From the NCBI GenBank assembly GCA_963575745.1, contig CAUYUJ010017906.1, positions 10,001 through 74,000 of the forward strand: a stretch of 64,000 bases of DNA. The letters are read 5' to 3'. Of the stretch, positions 17,714-29,565 are shown one piece after another. Positions within the stretch are counted from its first letter, which is position 1, and each line of letters begins with the position of its first letter. Below the pieces are notes generated by a model that saw only the letters and a list, made by a program, of their open reading frames with translations, was not told where the DNA came from and did no database searches. Origin of the DNA: Prorocentrum cordatum. Taxonomy: Eukaryota > Sar > Dinophyceae > Prorocentrales > Prorocentraceae. Position numbers and translations under genes: made by a program.

Positions 17714-19035
17714 GCCCCCTAGGGAGCTCCACCGAAGGCCCCAGTGCCACCGTCCGCATGCGTCCCGAAACATCCAGTTTGGCATTTTCGCCCACCCATT
17801 ACAGCGTGTCGTGGCCCGTAGGGAGCTCCACCGACAGCCCCAGTGCCACCGTCGCAAGCCTCCCGAAACATCCAATTTGGCATTTTCGCCCACCTAGTAC
17901 AGCGCTTCGTGGCCCCATAGGGGGCTCCACCGAAGGCCCCAGTGCCACCATCCGCATGTGTCCGAAGCATCCAATTTGACACGTTCACCCACCCAGTACA
18001 GCGTCCCGTGGCCACATGCGGAGCTCCACCGACGGCCCCAGTGTTACCGCCCGCACGCGTCCCGAAACATCGACTTCAGCATTTTCACTCACCTAGCACA
18101 GCGCTTCGTGGCCCCATAGGGAGCTCCACCGACGGCCCCAGTGTTACCGCCCGCATGCTTCCCCCCCCCACCCAGTACAGCGCCTCGTGGCCCCATAGGG
18201 AGCTCCAGCGACGGTCCCAGTGCTACCGCCCACACGCGTCCCCCCCGCCCAGCGCTTCGTGGCCCCATAGGGAGCTCCACCGAAGGTCCCAGCGCTACCG
18301 TCCGCATGCGTCCCCCCCACACCTAGTGCTTCGTGGCCCCATAGGGAGCTCCACCGAAGGCCCCAATGCTACCGCACTCATGTGTCCTCTCCACCTAGTG
18401 CGGCTATTCGTGGCCCCGTAGGGAGCTCCACCTACGGCCCCAGTGCTACCGCCCGCATGCGTCCCCCCACCCAGTACAGCGCTTCGTGGCCCCATAGGGA
18501 GCTCCACCGAAGGTCCCAGGTCTACCGCTCGCATGCGTCCCCCCAACCAGCGCTTTGTGGCCCGTAGGGAGCTCCACCGACGGCCCCACTGCTACCGCCC
18601 GCATGCGTCCCCCCCCCCCAGTACGCGCTTCGTGGTCCCGTTGGGAGCTCCAGCGACGGCCCCAGTGCTACCGCCCGCATGCGTCCCCCCACCCATCGCT
18701 TCGTGTCCCCATAGGGAGCTCCACCGAAGGTCCCAGCGCTACCGCACACATGTGTCCTCTCCACCCAGTGCAGCGTTTCGTGGCCCTATAGGGAACTCCA
18801 CCGACGGCCCCTGTGCTACCGCTCGCATGCGTCACCCCCGCCCAGCGTTTCGTGGCCCCATAAGGAGCTCCACCGAAGGTCCCAGCGCTACCGCACACAT
18901 TTGTCCACTCCACCCAGTGCAGCGTTCCGTGGCCCCGTAGGGAGCTCTACCGACGGCCCTAGTGTTAACGCCCGCGTGCGTTCCCGCCCACCCAGTGCAG
19001 CGCTTCGGGCCCCATAGGGGGCTTCACCGAAGAGG
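17714..19035 (+). repeat. Satellite array, right part (98-bp then 76-bp units)
   Basis: The first four units (to about 18090) are the 98-bp form with CATCCAATTTGGCATTTTC. From about 18090 on, some twelve units lack that ~24-bp stretch and measure about 75-80 bp. CGTGGCCCCATAGGGAGCTC is the most conserved piece. Open frames on both strands are by-products. Confidence 0.9.
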
Positions 19036-19205
19036 ATATTCACAAGTGCGGTACTGCACATGGTTGGGCCCTTCGCCAGGATAATGTTGTATGTGTTTTT
19101 GCAATGTTTTAGTTCTCCTTCAAACCTCGCCTGTAGGAGGACATGCCCGACCTAATCCCAGCTTCGTCTTAGGTTCGACCGAGCCGACCCCTGGGCAGGC
19201 GGCAG

Positions 19206-19369
19206 TTGTGGGGAGCCTCGAGGGCGAGGGGCGTGCGTCGCGGAGGGGGGGGGTCGTCACGGGAGGGGGTCGGTTTGGCCACGCCCGATGCTCCATGTTG
19301 TGCCCCCCAGCCGCAGCCGCCGCCGCCGTCGTTGTTGTCGTCGTCGTCGCCGTCGGCGTCGTGTTTGTT

Positions 19370-19417
<48 letters not shown>

Positions 19418-19798
19418 CGCCTTATTCCCCCCTGCCCCTCCAGGGTGAGAGACCAGGGGGAACCATGGCAGGCAGGCGAGCAAGCGGCAAGCAGTGGACT
19501 CCGGAGGGCCAGTTCTCTCCGCTCCTCCGCCTCGTCTTGTATTCGTCCTCGTCCGCATATCCAGCCGACATCCTCATCCGCACACTCATGCCCACCATCC
19601 CTTGGCACATCATAATCACCACGGATTTCATCATCAGCATCACCATCCAGCAGTATCAGCATGCTGATCATCATCAGTAGCATCATCACACCATCGCCAT
19701 TACTACCATAATGCCCATTTCGAGAGCATCATGAACATCATTGTCATCATCGCCATCATAACCATTATCATCGTCATCATCAGCATCACCATCATAAG

Positions 19799-19850
<52 letters not shown>

Positions 19851-19887
19851 GTCGTCGCCTTCAGCATCATCATCATCATCATCATCG

Positions 19888-19923
<36 letters not shown>

Positions 19924-21000
19924 CCAACACCACAATCATAGCCACCACCATTACACTCATCATTCATCAACATCGTCATCGTCATCGCAATCAACATCAT
20001 CATCATCATCAGCATCATCATAATCATTATCAACAACAACAACAACAAGAACAACACCATCATCATACTCATCACCATTGCCATCATCATCACCACCATC
20101 AGCATCACCATCATCTTCATCATCGTCATCGTCATCATCCTCATCCCCATCCCCATCCTCCTCCTCCTCCTCATCATCATCATCATCATCACCATCATCA
20201 TCATCCCTCTCCTCCTGCTCCCAATCCCCACTTTCCGTCCTACCTCCCTCCCCAATTCGCTACCTACCTACCTCTCGTCCGGGTGCTCATTTGCATGTTT
20301 CTCCTTCCCTTCCTCTCCACTCCAAGCCTTCCTCCTCATCATCCTCATCCCCGCCCTCCTCCTCCTCCTGCTTCTCGAGAACAAGGGATGGTGGCGGCCC
20401 TCGCTTTTCGGAATCCTGTCGTATGGTTTTTGCAACGCTGCCGGGTCATGAGTCATCCTCTTCCTTCCTCCACCTACTTCTTCTCCTCCTTCTCCTCCTC
20501 CTCCTCCTCCTCCTCTTCCCCCTCCTCCTCTTCCTTCTCCGTCTCCTCCCCCTTCTCTTCCTCCTTCTATTTCTTCTCCTTATCCTCATCCTCCTCCTCC
20601 TCTTCCTCCTTCTCTCTCCTTCTCCTCCCCCTTCCTCCTCCCCTCAGAATTGTTGTTGTTCTTAGGCCCATCCCCAGGAATGAACATGGGCAGGTGATCT
20701 CCGTTGATGCTTCTTCTTCCTTTTCGGGGGTGGGGGTGGGGTGGGGGGCGAGGAACATCAAAACTCCTCCTCCTCCTCCTCCTCTTCTCCTCGTCCTCGT
20801 CCTCTTCCTCCTCGCAGTCCTCGTCCTTTTGCTCCTCCTCTTCCTCCTCCTCCTCCTCCTCCTCCTCCTCCTCCTCCTCCTCCTCCTCCTCCCCCTCCTC
20901 CCCCTCCTCCCCATTTCCCCCGCCCCCGCGCCCCCTTCCGCGAGCCCCTCCCCCCTCCGCCTCCCCCTTTTTTGAAGAAACAAATTATCCCTGCAAAGCT
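19206..21000. repeat. Microsatellite field: CGT, CAT and CTC arrays
   Basis: (CGT)n at about 19321-19418; (CAT)n in several blocks at 19605-20215; (CTC)n at 20465-20640 and 20762-20905. The DNA between is AT-poor and carries no recognised gene. The long Ile-, His-, Ser- or Leu-rich frames are purely repeat-encoded. Confidence 0.9.
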
Positions 21001-21126
21001 ACCTAACAGCGATGTGCAGGAGCATATCTGGAAGCATTCCCCTTGATATTCAGATGAGAAGACAGTTGTAGAATTCTGCTGTTCTCGCAGTCGTAGTCGC
21101 ATTCGCGGTGACAGTCGCAGTGGCAA

Positions 21127-22282
21127 CGGCAGTCGCAGTCACAGCCTCAACCTCAGTCTGCCTCAGCCTCAGCCCCAGCCTGCCTCAGCCTCAGCCTGCC
21201 TCAGCCTCAGCCTCAGCCTGCTTCAGCCTCAGCATCAGTCTGCCTTCAGCCTCGGCCTCAGCCTCCGCCTGCCTCTGCCTCAGCCTGCATGAGCCTCAGC
21301 CTCAGCCTGCAGCCTGCCTCCAGCCTCAGCCTCACTTTCTGCCTCAGCCTCAGCCTGCCTCAGCCTCAGCCTCAGCCTGCCTCAGCCTCAGCCTGCCTCA
21401 GCCTCAGCCAGCCTGCTTCAGCCTCAGCCTCAGTCTGCCTTCAGCCTCGGCCTCAGCCTCAGCCTGCCTCAGCCTCAGCCTGCATCAGCCTCAGCCTCAG
21501 CCTCAGCCTGCCTCAGCATCAGCCTGCCTCAGCCTCAGCCTCAGCCTGCCTCAGCCTCAGCCTCAGCCTGCTTCAGCCTCAGCCTCAGTCTGCCTTCAGC
21601 CTCGGCCTCAGCCTCAGCCTGCCTCAGCCTCAGCCTGCATCAGCCTCAGCCTCAGCCTCAGCCTGCCTCAGCCTCAGCCTGCCTCAGCCAGCCTGCCTCA
21701 GCCTCAGCCTCAGCCTGCCTCAGCCTCAGCCTCAGCCTGCTTCAGCCTCAGCCTCAGTCTGCCTTCAGCCTCGGCCTCAGCCTCAGGCCTGCCTCAGCCC
21801 CAGTCTGCACCAGCCTCAGCCTCAGCCTCAGCCTGCCTCAGCATCAGCCTGCCTCAGCCTCAGCCTCAGCCTGCCTGTGCATCAGCCTCACCCTGCTTCA
21901 GCCTCAGTCTCAATATGCTTTCAGCCTCGGCCCCAGCTTCAGCCTGCCTCAGCCTCAGCCTGCATCAGCCTCAGCCTCAGCCTCAGCCTCAGCCTGCCTC
22001 AGTATCAGCCTGCCTCAGCCTCAGCCTCAGCCTGCCTCAGCCTCAGCCTCAGCCTGCTTCAGCCTCAGCCTCAGTCTGCCTTCAGCCTCGGCCTCAGCCT
22101 CAGCCTGCCTCAGCCTCAGCCTGCATCAGCCTCAGCCTCAGCCTCAGCCTGCCTCAGCATCAGCCTGCCTCAGCCTCAGCCTCAGCCTCAGCCTCAGCCA
22201 GCCTCAGCCTCAGCCTGCTGCCTCAGCCTCAGCCTGCCTCAGCCTCAGCCTGCCTCAGCCTCAGCATCAGCCTGCCTCAGCA
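21127..22282. repeat. (CAGCCT)n hexanucleotide array, 1.15 kb
   Basis: A variable-number array built from CAGCCT/GCCTCAG hexamers with higher-order repeats of about 150-200 bp (phrase CTTCAGCCTCAGCCTCAGTC recurs). It gives several 400-500 codon open frames of QPQPASAS type because the hexamer contains no stop in some frames; not a gene. Confidence 0.95.
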
Positions 22283-22647
22283 TTCAAAATGTGGCCCGGG
22301 AATGGAGTTCTGGGAACTCGAAGACCACGAAGTGGCCTACAGTTGGCTCCGGGCATTCAAAATCATGCCCAGGAATGGAGTTCTGGGAACTCGCAGACCA
22401 CGAAGTGGCCTACAGTTGGCTCCGGGCATTCAAAATCATGCCCAGGAATGGAGTTCTAGGAACTCGAAGACCACGAAGTGGCCTGCAGGTTGGCTCCTGG
22501 CATCCAGAATCATGCTCATGAATGGAGTTCTGGGAACTCGAAGAACACGAAGTGGCTTACAGGTGGCTCCGGGCATTCAAAATCATGCCCAATAATGGAG
22601 TTCTGAGAACTCGAAGACCACGAAGTGCGTTACTGCTGGCTTGAAAA
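22281..22647 (+). repeat. 73-bp tandem repeat, five units
   Basis: Units start at 22281, 22354, 22427, 22501 and 22574. Consensus pieces: CATTCAAAATCATGCCCAG, AATGGAGTTCTGGGAACTCG and AAGACCACGAAGTGGCCTAC. It directly abuts the hexamer array. Confidence 0.9.
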
Positions 22648-22799
22648 AATTCACCGGGTTCCCGGGGCACACGTCCGGCATCTGCCCAGACACCCGTGGA
22701 GAGTCATGATGCTTTCTTTTGACCTCTGCTCCGTCCACTCTCCCTCCCGCGCCCCCCATTCCCCCCCTTCCTCCTCCCCCCCTCCCATGCGAAGGATTC

Positions 22800-23960
22800 C
22801 TTACCAAGGGTTCCTTGTCACGGCACAGAGCCCACCACTGCTTACCAAAGTACTGCGCCGCCTACCAGGGCTGAGCAATGTTCACGAAAGGGCCCACCAG
22901 GTCTTACCAAAGCTTACAATCGCGTAGCAAAGCCTACCAAGGCTGCGAAGGGCCGAGCTGAGCATAGCAAGGCTTAGCAGGGATTGTCTGGGTAGCAGGG
23001 CCGAACAGGGTCTGCCAGGGCTCAGCTAGGTTGACAACATTTACCAGGGCTGAGCAGACCGTGGCAATTCCAGGCCCCAGGTCGCCCCAGGGCTCACAAG
23101 GCTAAGCAAGGCTTCGCAGAGCTTAGAAGTGCTGAGCCACAGTTACCAGGGCTTAAACGGGTCCAGCAGGGCTGACCAAGGCTGACCAGAGAGTAGCTGG
23201 TCTTTGCAAAGCTTGGCGGCGCTTAATAAGGCTGGGCATGGCATAGCTAAGCTTCGCAGGGCTTACCAGGGAGGGGGGGGGGGGGGGGGAACGCTTGGCA
23301 ATGCGTAGCAAGTATTGCCAGTGCGTGGCAGGGCCTAACAGGGCTGAGCTGGTAAACCTGGCAAACGAGTGGCAGGTCGAGCTGACTTGCGGAGATAATG
23401 GCGAACTGATGGTATAGGTTAAAGAGTTTTGAGAGAGCGAGAGAGGGAGAGAGAGGAGCAATAAGGACACGTCACGCTAGGCTGAGCAACGTCTACCAGG
23501 GCTCAGCAACAGCAAGGCTTACCAAGCGTAGCAGTGCGTAGCAGATCTCACTGGGGCGTATCAAAGCCTGCCAGGCTATGAGTCCCCAGCAGGGGGTACC
23601 AAGACGTAGCAGGGTTTAGCTGAGCTCGCCAGGGTTTAGAAGTGCTTGTCAGGTTCAACCGGGCTTAGCGAGGTTTACATGGGCTTAGCAGGTCAAACCA
23701 CATCTTAGCACAATTTACCAGGTCATAGCTGGCTCAGCAGGGCTCAGCAAAGTTCAGCAGGACTTCAGGTATCGCAAGGATTAGCAACACTTGCCACATT
23801 CATCTGCGTTTAGCAGGGCTTACCACACTCAGCGAAGATTAGCAAGGCTTACCAAATTCATCTGCGTTTAGCAAGGCTTACCAAGCCTAGCTTGGTTCAG
23901 CAGGGCGTGCAAGGACTTAGCAGGGCTTTGCGGAGCTTGCCAGGGCTTAGCAGCGCAAGA
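22800..23960. repeat. Degenerate 10-12-bp repeat field (CTTAGCA / TTACCAAGG)
   Basis: Over more than 1 kb the sequence is a loose succession of GGCTTAGCAAGG and GCTTACCAGGG variants, broken by a poly-G run (23273-23289) and a GAGAG stretch (about 23432-23458). No coding content. Confidence 0.75.
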
Positions 23961-24119
23961 AGGTGAGGACCATGATGCAGACAACAATGGAAGCACGACG
24001 CCATGTAAAATACCACTCGAAAAACTGATGGCCGCCACAATCCCCTAGCCGCTCCGTTGTTTTTGCTGATAAATATGTCTCCCCCGTCGCGCCCCGGGGC
24101 CGGTTGAAAATGCGGGCCC

Positions 24120-24715
24120 GGCATGTCACCTGCGACTTCCTCTCGCCCTGAAGCTGAAAATTTGGCAGTACCTTCGCAGATGGAGGGCTGGCGGCTATCA
24201 GAATGTTGTTCCCGCCTTGGCGCCGCGCGCGCTCTCTGTGACCTATTGCGCGGGATTGAAAGCGGGTCGTTTTCAACGTGCGGCTCTCGCCTTGGCGAAA
24301 CATTGGGGGGGGCTTCGCGGATTGAGGGCGGGTGGTTTTCCAACTGTGGCTCTCGCATTAGCGCCCTGCATTTTCGTTTTGCAGAATGCACCGGGGCTTC
24401 GCGGAAGCATGGCGCATCGCTTTCGACGCGTAGCTATCGGCTCAGCACCGCGCGTTCTCGTCTTTAAAGTTTGCAATGTCTTCGCGGATTGAGGGCGGCC
24501 CCCTTTTCAGTGCGTTGCCTTCGCCACGGCGCCGCGCGCATTCATTTCGACAGTTCGCGAAAGTTTCACGCGTTCCCATGGTTAACGCACCAAAAAATGA
24601 TGCGCTGGCCTGGTTCGCGATTGTCAGGGCGCAACTGTTACGTTGATTCGATGCGTTGAAGTCCCACGAGCGGTGTTCTGGCGCGATCGAGGATCGCCAG
24701 AACCACTCAATCAGG
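24120..24715 (+). repeat. Dispersed repeat, copy 1 (partner at 33455-33870)
   Basis: Contains TTCGCGGATTGAGGGCGG, TCTCGCCTTGGCGCCGCGCG, GATTGTCAGGGCGCA and GTTGAAGTCCCACGAGCGGTG as imperfect internal repeats. The same phrases in the same order appear at 33520-33800 (for example GATTGTCAGGACGCAGACAT). Lies just upstream of the SL relic and LINE. Confidence 0.6.
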
Positions 24716-24933
24716 TTAGCTCATGGCGTTGAAGTCGTGAGAATTGTATTTGGGTGCGCTTCCGAGTTCCCCTGCAAGTTCCCATCGACGGGGCAGTTCC
24801 CTCCGCGGACCTGAACCCTGGTAAGGGGCCCACGAAGAGGGGGCTTGGAAGGACGGTGCATTCCAAATTCGCAGGTGAGTCTTAGATTTGCCATGGTCCT
24901 CCCCATCCCCTCCCTCCTTCTCCTCCTCCCTTG

Positions 24934-24955
24934 TCCATGGCCATATTGGCTCAAG
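24934..24955 (+). other. Relic spliced leader upstream of the LINE
   Basis: Matches the 22-nt dinoflagellate leader at 19 of 22 positions (differences at leader positions 4, 6 and 12), with CCATATTGGCTCAAG intact at the 3' side. It follows a CTCC-rich tract. It suggests that the downstream element, or a transcript in its place, was trans-spliced before reverse transcription. Confidence 0.7.
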
Positions 24956-25918
24956 TGGCGGCCTCTTCCGGTCGCCGCTGTTCCGTTTCGCCGCTGCTGG
25001 CAGTTTGCCGGCGGGCGCGCTGCGGGGCGCCCAGTTCCGGCTAGCGCGACTGCGATGCCGGGGGCGCCCGCGGCGGCCAGGCTGGAGCGAGGGGGGCGCA
25101 CCGAGAAGTTCGAGAAGGACAAGCGCGGGAGGCGGTCAAGAACGCGCACCTTTCCCCGAGCATCGCGTGGAACGCCGCCACCGAGATCTCCGCCCCACTC
25201 TCCGTTGCTTCTTACTTCCGGACAACGTCTGGCACGTTGCGATCGTGGAGACCATGGAACTGATCGCCGTGCTGAAGGGGTTACTGGAGTGCCCGATGCG
25301 GAGGTGCACGCGGTCGACAGCTAGGCCCCCTCCTCGGGGGCCCGCGTGCACTCGGCGAAGCGGCCGCGTTCCCGTCTCAAGCAAGTAGCGCGTCTACCCC
25401 CATTGTCGGCAATGGCCCTGAGCTGCTCGCCGCTCCACGCACCCCAGTGGGGGAAGATGGGCGCTCAGGCGCTGCGGCCGCGGGCTCCGTCGACTCGACT
25501 GATCCCTCCAGAAACGCGCGCAGTGGCGTGGATGCTTGGGCTTCTTCAAGCACTCGGCAAGTCATGGGCGAGATGCAAGCGTCGCTGTTCAAAGAATATT
25601 CGCAGAAGCTCGGAGATGCTTCAGACATGCGCGAATAATTTTTTAGCGCTGCCTGTTGCTCTCCGCGAATCTACTGCGCCCACGTTCAGGTTCAATGCAA
25701 TGGCCAACAGGGGGATGCAGTTGCTGGCGGAGCGGATCGTTGCAAATGGCGAACGGGTGGAGGCCATTGCCGCCTCCGAGAAGGACGGGGCCCCGCGTCT
25801 CGAGCGATTGGAGAAGGAGCCCCTGCTCGAGTCGCGGTCGAGCGCGCGGCCGAGCGGGGCAGAGAACGACGGTTAGATCTCCCCGGCTGGTGCGCGCGAG
25901 GAGGCCGGCGCCAGTTAG

Positions 25919-26395
25919 ATGTCCGAATGCATTCAGGGGTGGCCCGTGGCGCGCAATTTCAAGCTCATGCAGGAACGCAGTCAAGCTCCGAACTGCAAGA
26001 CTGAGGGCCCCCAGTTCTGCCATTTCTTCGCCTTGCGCCTCGAGGGCCCCGTGGCGACCACCATCCAGTCGAGGACTCGGAAAGCGCGCGCTGTTCTTGG
26101 GCCGCGCGCTGGCGCGCGGAGGAAATGTCATGCGCGGGGCCCTGGAAACAGGAGGATCGACGTCATCATCGGCCGCGATGAGACTCGCTGCGACATGGCG
26201 AGTAAGAAAGCATGCCGTTTACTAAATCAAGCAATGGAATTGACGTTTGCAACGCAGAATCAACGCGGGCCTCGAAGGGGGCGCGCTGTCCGATCAGCGG
26301 GGGCCGACGGGGGCAGTCGAAGCCCCCCCCCCGCACGACGCGCCACAAATCGCATGGAATCGCGGCGGCATCTCAGGCATGGGCGTCGAGTTTGA
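25919..26395 (+). pseudogene. LINE ORF1-like fragment
   Basis: Frame from 25919 reads WPVARNFKLM..., LEGPVATTIQSRTRKARAVL, RRIDVIIGRDETRCDMASKK, ACRLLNQAMELTFA. The pattern (a hydrophobic strand, a basic helix, then R.I.V.I..D..R.....KA...L) resembles the RNA-binding ORF1 part of dinoflagellate LINEs as I remember it. Interrupted and frame-shifted relative to the downstream parts. Upstream at 25643-25876 is a helical Glu/Arg-rich segment that may belong to it. Confidence 0.4.
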
Positions 26396-26673
26396 CCGCG
26401 TTTTCCAGATGGGGGCGTCTCCTGCGCGCGGGCTTCGTGGAGCGGGTTGCACTTGGCTTGGCGGTGAGGCCGCCATCTTCGTCGCGCGGGGCCCTCGCGC
26501 GCTATGTCGTCGCGATCCTGGCGCGCGTCGGCGTCGCCTTCAGGTGCCGAGCGCGCTGCCCCCCCGCCCCCCTTCGCTGGCAAGTCCCCGGGGGACCCGC
26601 GGCGGCCGGCAAGCGGTGGCTGCGATTCGCCAGCGCGCCGGCTAAGTCCACATCAACTTGCCATGCGTCGGCG

Positions 26674-26922
<249 letters not shown>

Positions 26923-26925
26923 GTG

Positions 26926-27963
26926 CCGGCCAGATTGCAGATTGCATCGGGCAATGGTTCGCTTCTCGCGCCTTCCAGCTCGGTCGCGAATGCAGGCTGG
27001 AAGGCCCACTTCGCGGCAGATCCCCCGCGCTTCGTTTCTGCGGCCATGACGCGGCCATCATGCGGGAAAGAGCGCCGCAAGACTCTGCCGCGCTGCTCTG
27101 GCGCCCGCAGGAGTTTCACCTTTCTCGGCCAGGTTGGCCGCCATCCCGGCGTCGCGATCAACCAATTCCCGACAGCGGGGGGGGGGTCGCTGTCCCCTCG
27201 CGCCCCCGGGGCGTCTCAGTTCGAAGTTTTCGGTCGGCTAAAGAGTTCATTGCTGGCCGCGTCTTGCGTCTTCAGATTTGGGCCCCGAACCTTCCGCGCC
27301 TCCATGGGAACGTCCGCGATGTTGATACAATTAACTCCCCCACGTCGGACCATGTCGGAGGCGCTGCGGACGGCCGCGGGACCAGTTGCAGCAGTCCGCG
27401 CCGCGCTCGTGGAGGTCGGCCTAGCGTTGCAAGAAGATCCTAACACTGCCCAAGTGAGGAATGCGAGAGCAGGAGACCGTCGCTGGCGCCAGATCTGGAA
27501 GTCGCGCGCGGAACTGTCGAATAAGGCCCCGCACGTTGGCGCAAGGGCACCCAATCCGAAGCCCGCGTGGACAGGCGTCTCGTCGCCACCTCCCCCAGGA
27601 TTTTATGCGATGGCCGGAATTATGTTTCTCGATGTTGCGAACCCCGGGAGCTGTTCCCATCGGGGGTTAGTGATCGCGCGCCCGCGTCTGTCGCGCTGCA
27701 CAGCGGGCCCCTTGCTTCCGAATGCTCTCGCCCCCGCCCCCCCATCGGGAGTCTCTGGCCCATATTTGGCGCGCTCGTTTCGGAGTTTGAAGCCCTGGTC
27801 GCACGCAGCAGTGCGACGCCCCCGAAGCTTTAGGGCTTGCTGCGACACGTCGTCAGGCAGCGCGGCGGAATCACGTCGACCAGCAGTTGGAGGCCCAGCC
27901 GCGGGTCTTTCTGCCGACGGCGATGGTCGCGAGGTCTGTCGCGCGATGCGTAGCTGGACATGA
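26926..27963 (+). pseudogene. LINE endonuclease-like region
   Basis: The frame starts RLQIASGNGSLLA just after the AG run, similar to the first strand of APE-type endonucleases (L.IASWN....). The Trp expected before Asn is Gly here. It continues RRSFTFLGQVGRHPGVAI and QFEVFGR, which suit the same family. Catalytic Glu/Asp/His residues of the endonuclease could not be placed with confidence. The frame runs to a stop at 27963. Confidence 0.4.
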
Positions 27964-28723
27964 GGGCGCGCTTGCCCGCGCGTTTTGGCCCGACGGCCTT
28001 GGGCGCGGCCCCGCGCGTCGGCCTCGGCGCGCGCCTGGCGCGTGGAACGGCCCCATTCATTGGCCCTCTCCGGTTTGATGAACTGCTCGCCTCACTGCAA
28101 AGGCAAGAGGCCCAGAAGCATCGCACCGCGCTGGACGAGGAAGCGAGGCGCGAACAGAGACCCGGCGTGCGCTCGCGCATCTTAGCTCGCAAATCTGCCC
28201 GCGCCCGATATTGGCGCGGCTCCGCGGGTGGGAATTTTTGGCGGCGGCGAGGGCGGAGGGCCGGGGGGGTCGGTTGCGCAATCCCCCGAGGCCGCTGCCG
28301 CAGAGCTCCAGAAGCGCTGGGCTCCGACTTTTTGCCCATGAACTCCCGCCCCCAGCCGGGCACGAACGGCGCGCGCAGAATTTCGCTTTCCGCCCCGGGG
28401 ACACCCGGGACACTCGTCATCTTTCTGGGCTTGATCGTGGGGTGCCTGTCTGGGGTCTCGCCCTCTGCCCCCGATGCCGATGGCCCCCCCTGTGCGCGCT
28501 GGAAGCGTGGCAAGAGGCCGGAGATTTTGCACCTGGGCCCCCTGCGCGCGCCCGATGGAAAATCGCCGCCGCCGCCCTTCAGCGCCTCCCTTCGGGCGCC
28601 CCCCCCCCCCCCCGAAAACTGGCCCCCAATGGGGCCCGACGCCTGCGCGGCGTTGCCCGCGCGGGCGGCGACGCTCGCCCGATGGGGCTTGAGCATTCGC
28701 CAAACAACACTGCGGGGGCGGCG

Positions 28724-29565
28724 ATGAATGGAGCGACGCGCCAAGCCCTGCAATGGCATGGTGCCTCATCCTAAAGAGGCTGCATCCCTGGCCGCAGCTT
28801 CCTAAACACTATTGCATGTCTCGATTCAGTTGCCCGCGAGACCAGCATCCGCTGTTTCGGTGGCCGTTCCCAGGTTCCCGCCCTCGCTGCTTTCGATTTC
28901 GTGCGCGCCTTGCCCTCTGCTCGGCAATCCTGGGCGCCGAGCGCGGCGCGAAGTGCCCCTATCCTGGGGGGCTTTAAGCTGGCGGTTGCCGTCGTCTATT
29001 AGCTGAATCCTTGCTCTTCTGCCCATGGAGATCTGGAGATCTCCGTGCTGTGGCGCGTCACAGACGCGCTCCAAGGCTGCCTTCTGTCTGGCGCCATTGC
29101 TTCCTCAGCGCGAAGTCTTCTCGGCGCGATATTGAACCCAGCGGGTCGCACTCGCGGGGGAATCGCGCGCGCTTGCGCCGATGACACTAGCGTTGTCACC
29201 TGGCGCGGGAGGGCGCTATTCCATTCTGGTCGGACCTTTCGGTTGGCCTCGCGTTTGGCGGCGAATCGCGACCTGGAAGCTCGGAAATGAACTGCGTCGC
29301 TTCTCCTCTTTGGAATGAGCTCTCAGAGGCAGCTGCCGAATGCGCGCGCGATGCGTTGGGCGAGGTGGATCCTTGCTGGCGGGGCTTTGCTGCCGCGTGG
29401 AAGACAGCCTACCCAGGCTGCGCCATTTGCCCCAGGGCCGCTCCAGGGGGTGCTTGGGCGGCCCCTGTTGTTAAGGCATTGGAAGGGCCTCGGCGATGGC
29501 CTGACGCGGCGCGCCCCGCGGCGCCCTTGTTCCTCTTCTCTGCGAGCGCGCCCTGTCCGCGCTGA
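28724..29565 (+). pseudogene. LINE reverse transcriptase (decayed)
   Basis: Frame 2 from ATG 28724 reads GCIPGRSFLNTIACLDSVAR, then motif A-like AAFDFVRALPSARQSW (Asp 28895). After a stop at about 28996 it reads LQGCLLSGAIASSARSLL (motif B, normally QGCPLSG) and ARACADDTSVV (motif C, CADD, about 29171). Near 29285 the frame shifts to frame 1: ELSEAAAECARDALGEVDPCW and AYPGCAICPRAAPGGAW, corresponding to the KYLG...GPG region after the palm. Stops at 28772 and 28996, a frameshift at ~29285, and a Leu replacing Pro in motif B show that it is dead. Start chosen at the first ATG of the frame; the true protein began upstream. Confidence 0.75.

Larger units (their letters stand above)
8202..19155. 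mobile_element. Large family-D inverted-repeat element filled with satellite
   Basis: The left end (8202-8250) and right end (about 19105-19155) are inverted repeats over about 50 bp. The left reads TGAAGTCGGGCCTGTCC and CTACAGGAGGAGCG; the right, reversed, reads TTAGGTCGGGCATGTCC and CTACAGGCGAGG, followed on both sides by a GAGCTAAAA-like segment. Between them lies almost only the 98/76-bp satellite, into which the LTR retrotransposon later inserted. No clear target duplication is seen at these ends. No transposase is found inside. Confidence 0.55.

Noticed and set aside
8395-19035. CRISPR-like array
   Set aside because: Regular units, but the whole unit is repeated with no unique spacers; it is a satellite.
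21108-22595. 495-codon open frame of Gln-Pro/Ser-Ala repeats
   Set aside because: Entirely encoded by the CAGCCT hexamer array; a second frame is also open for 410 codons. No unique domain and no sign of selection.
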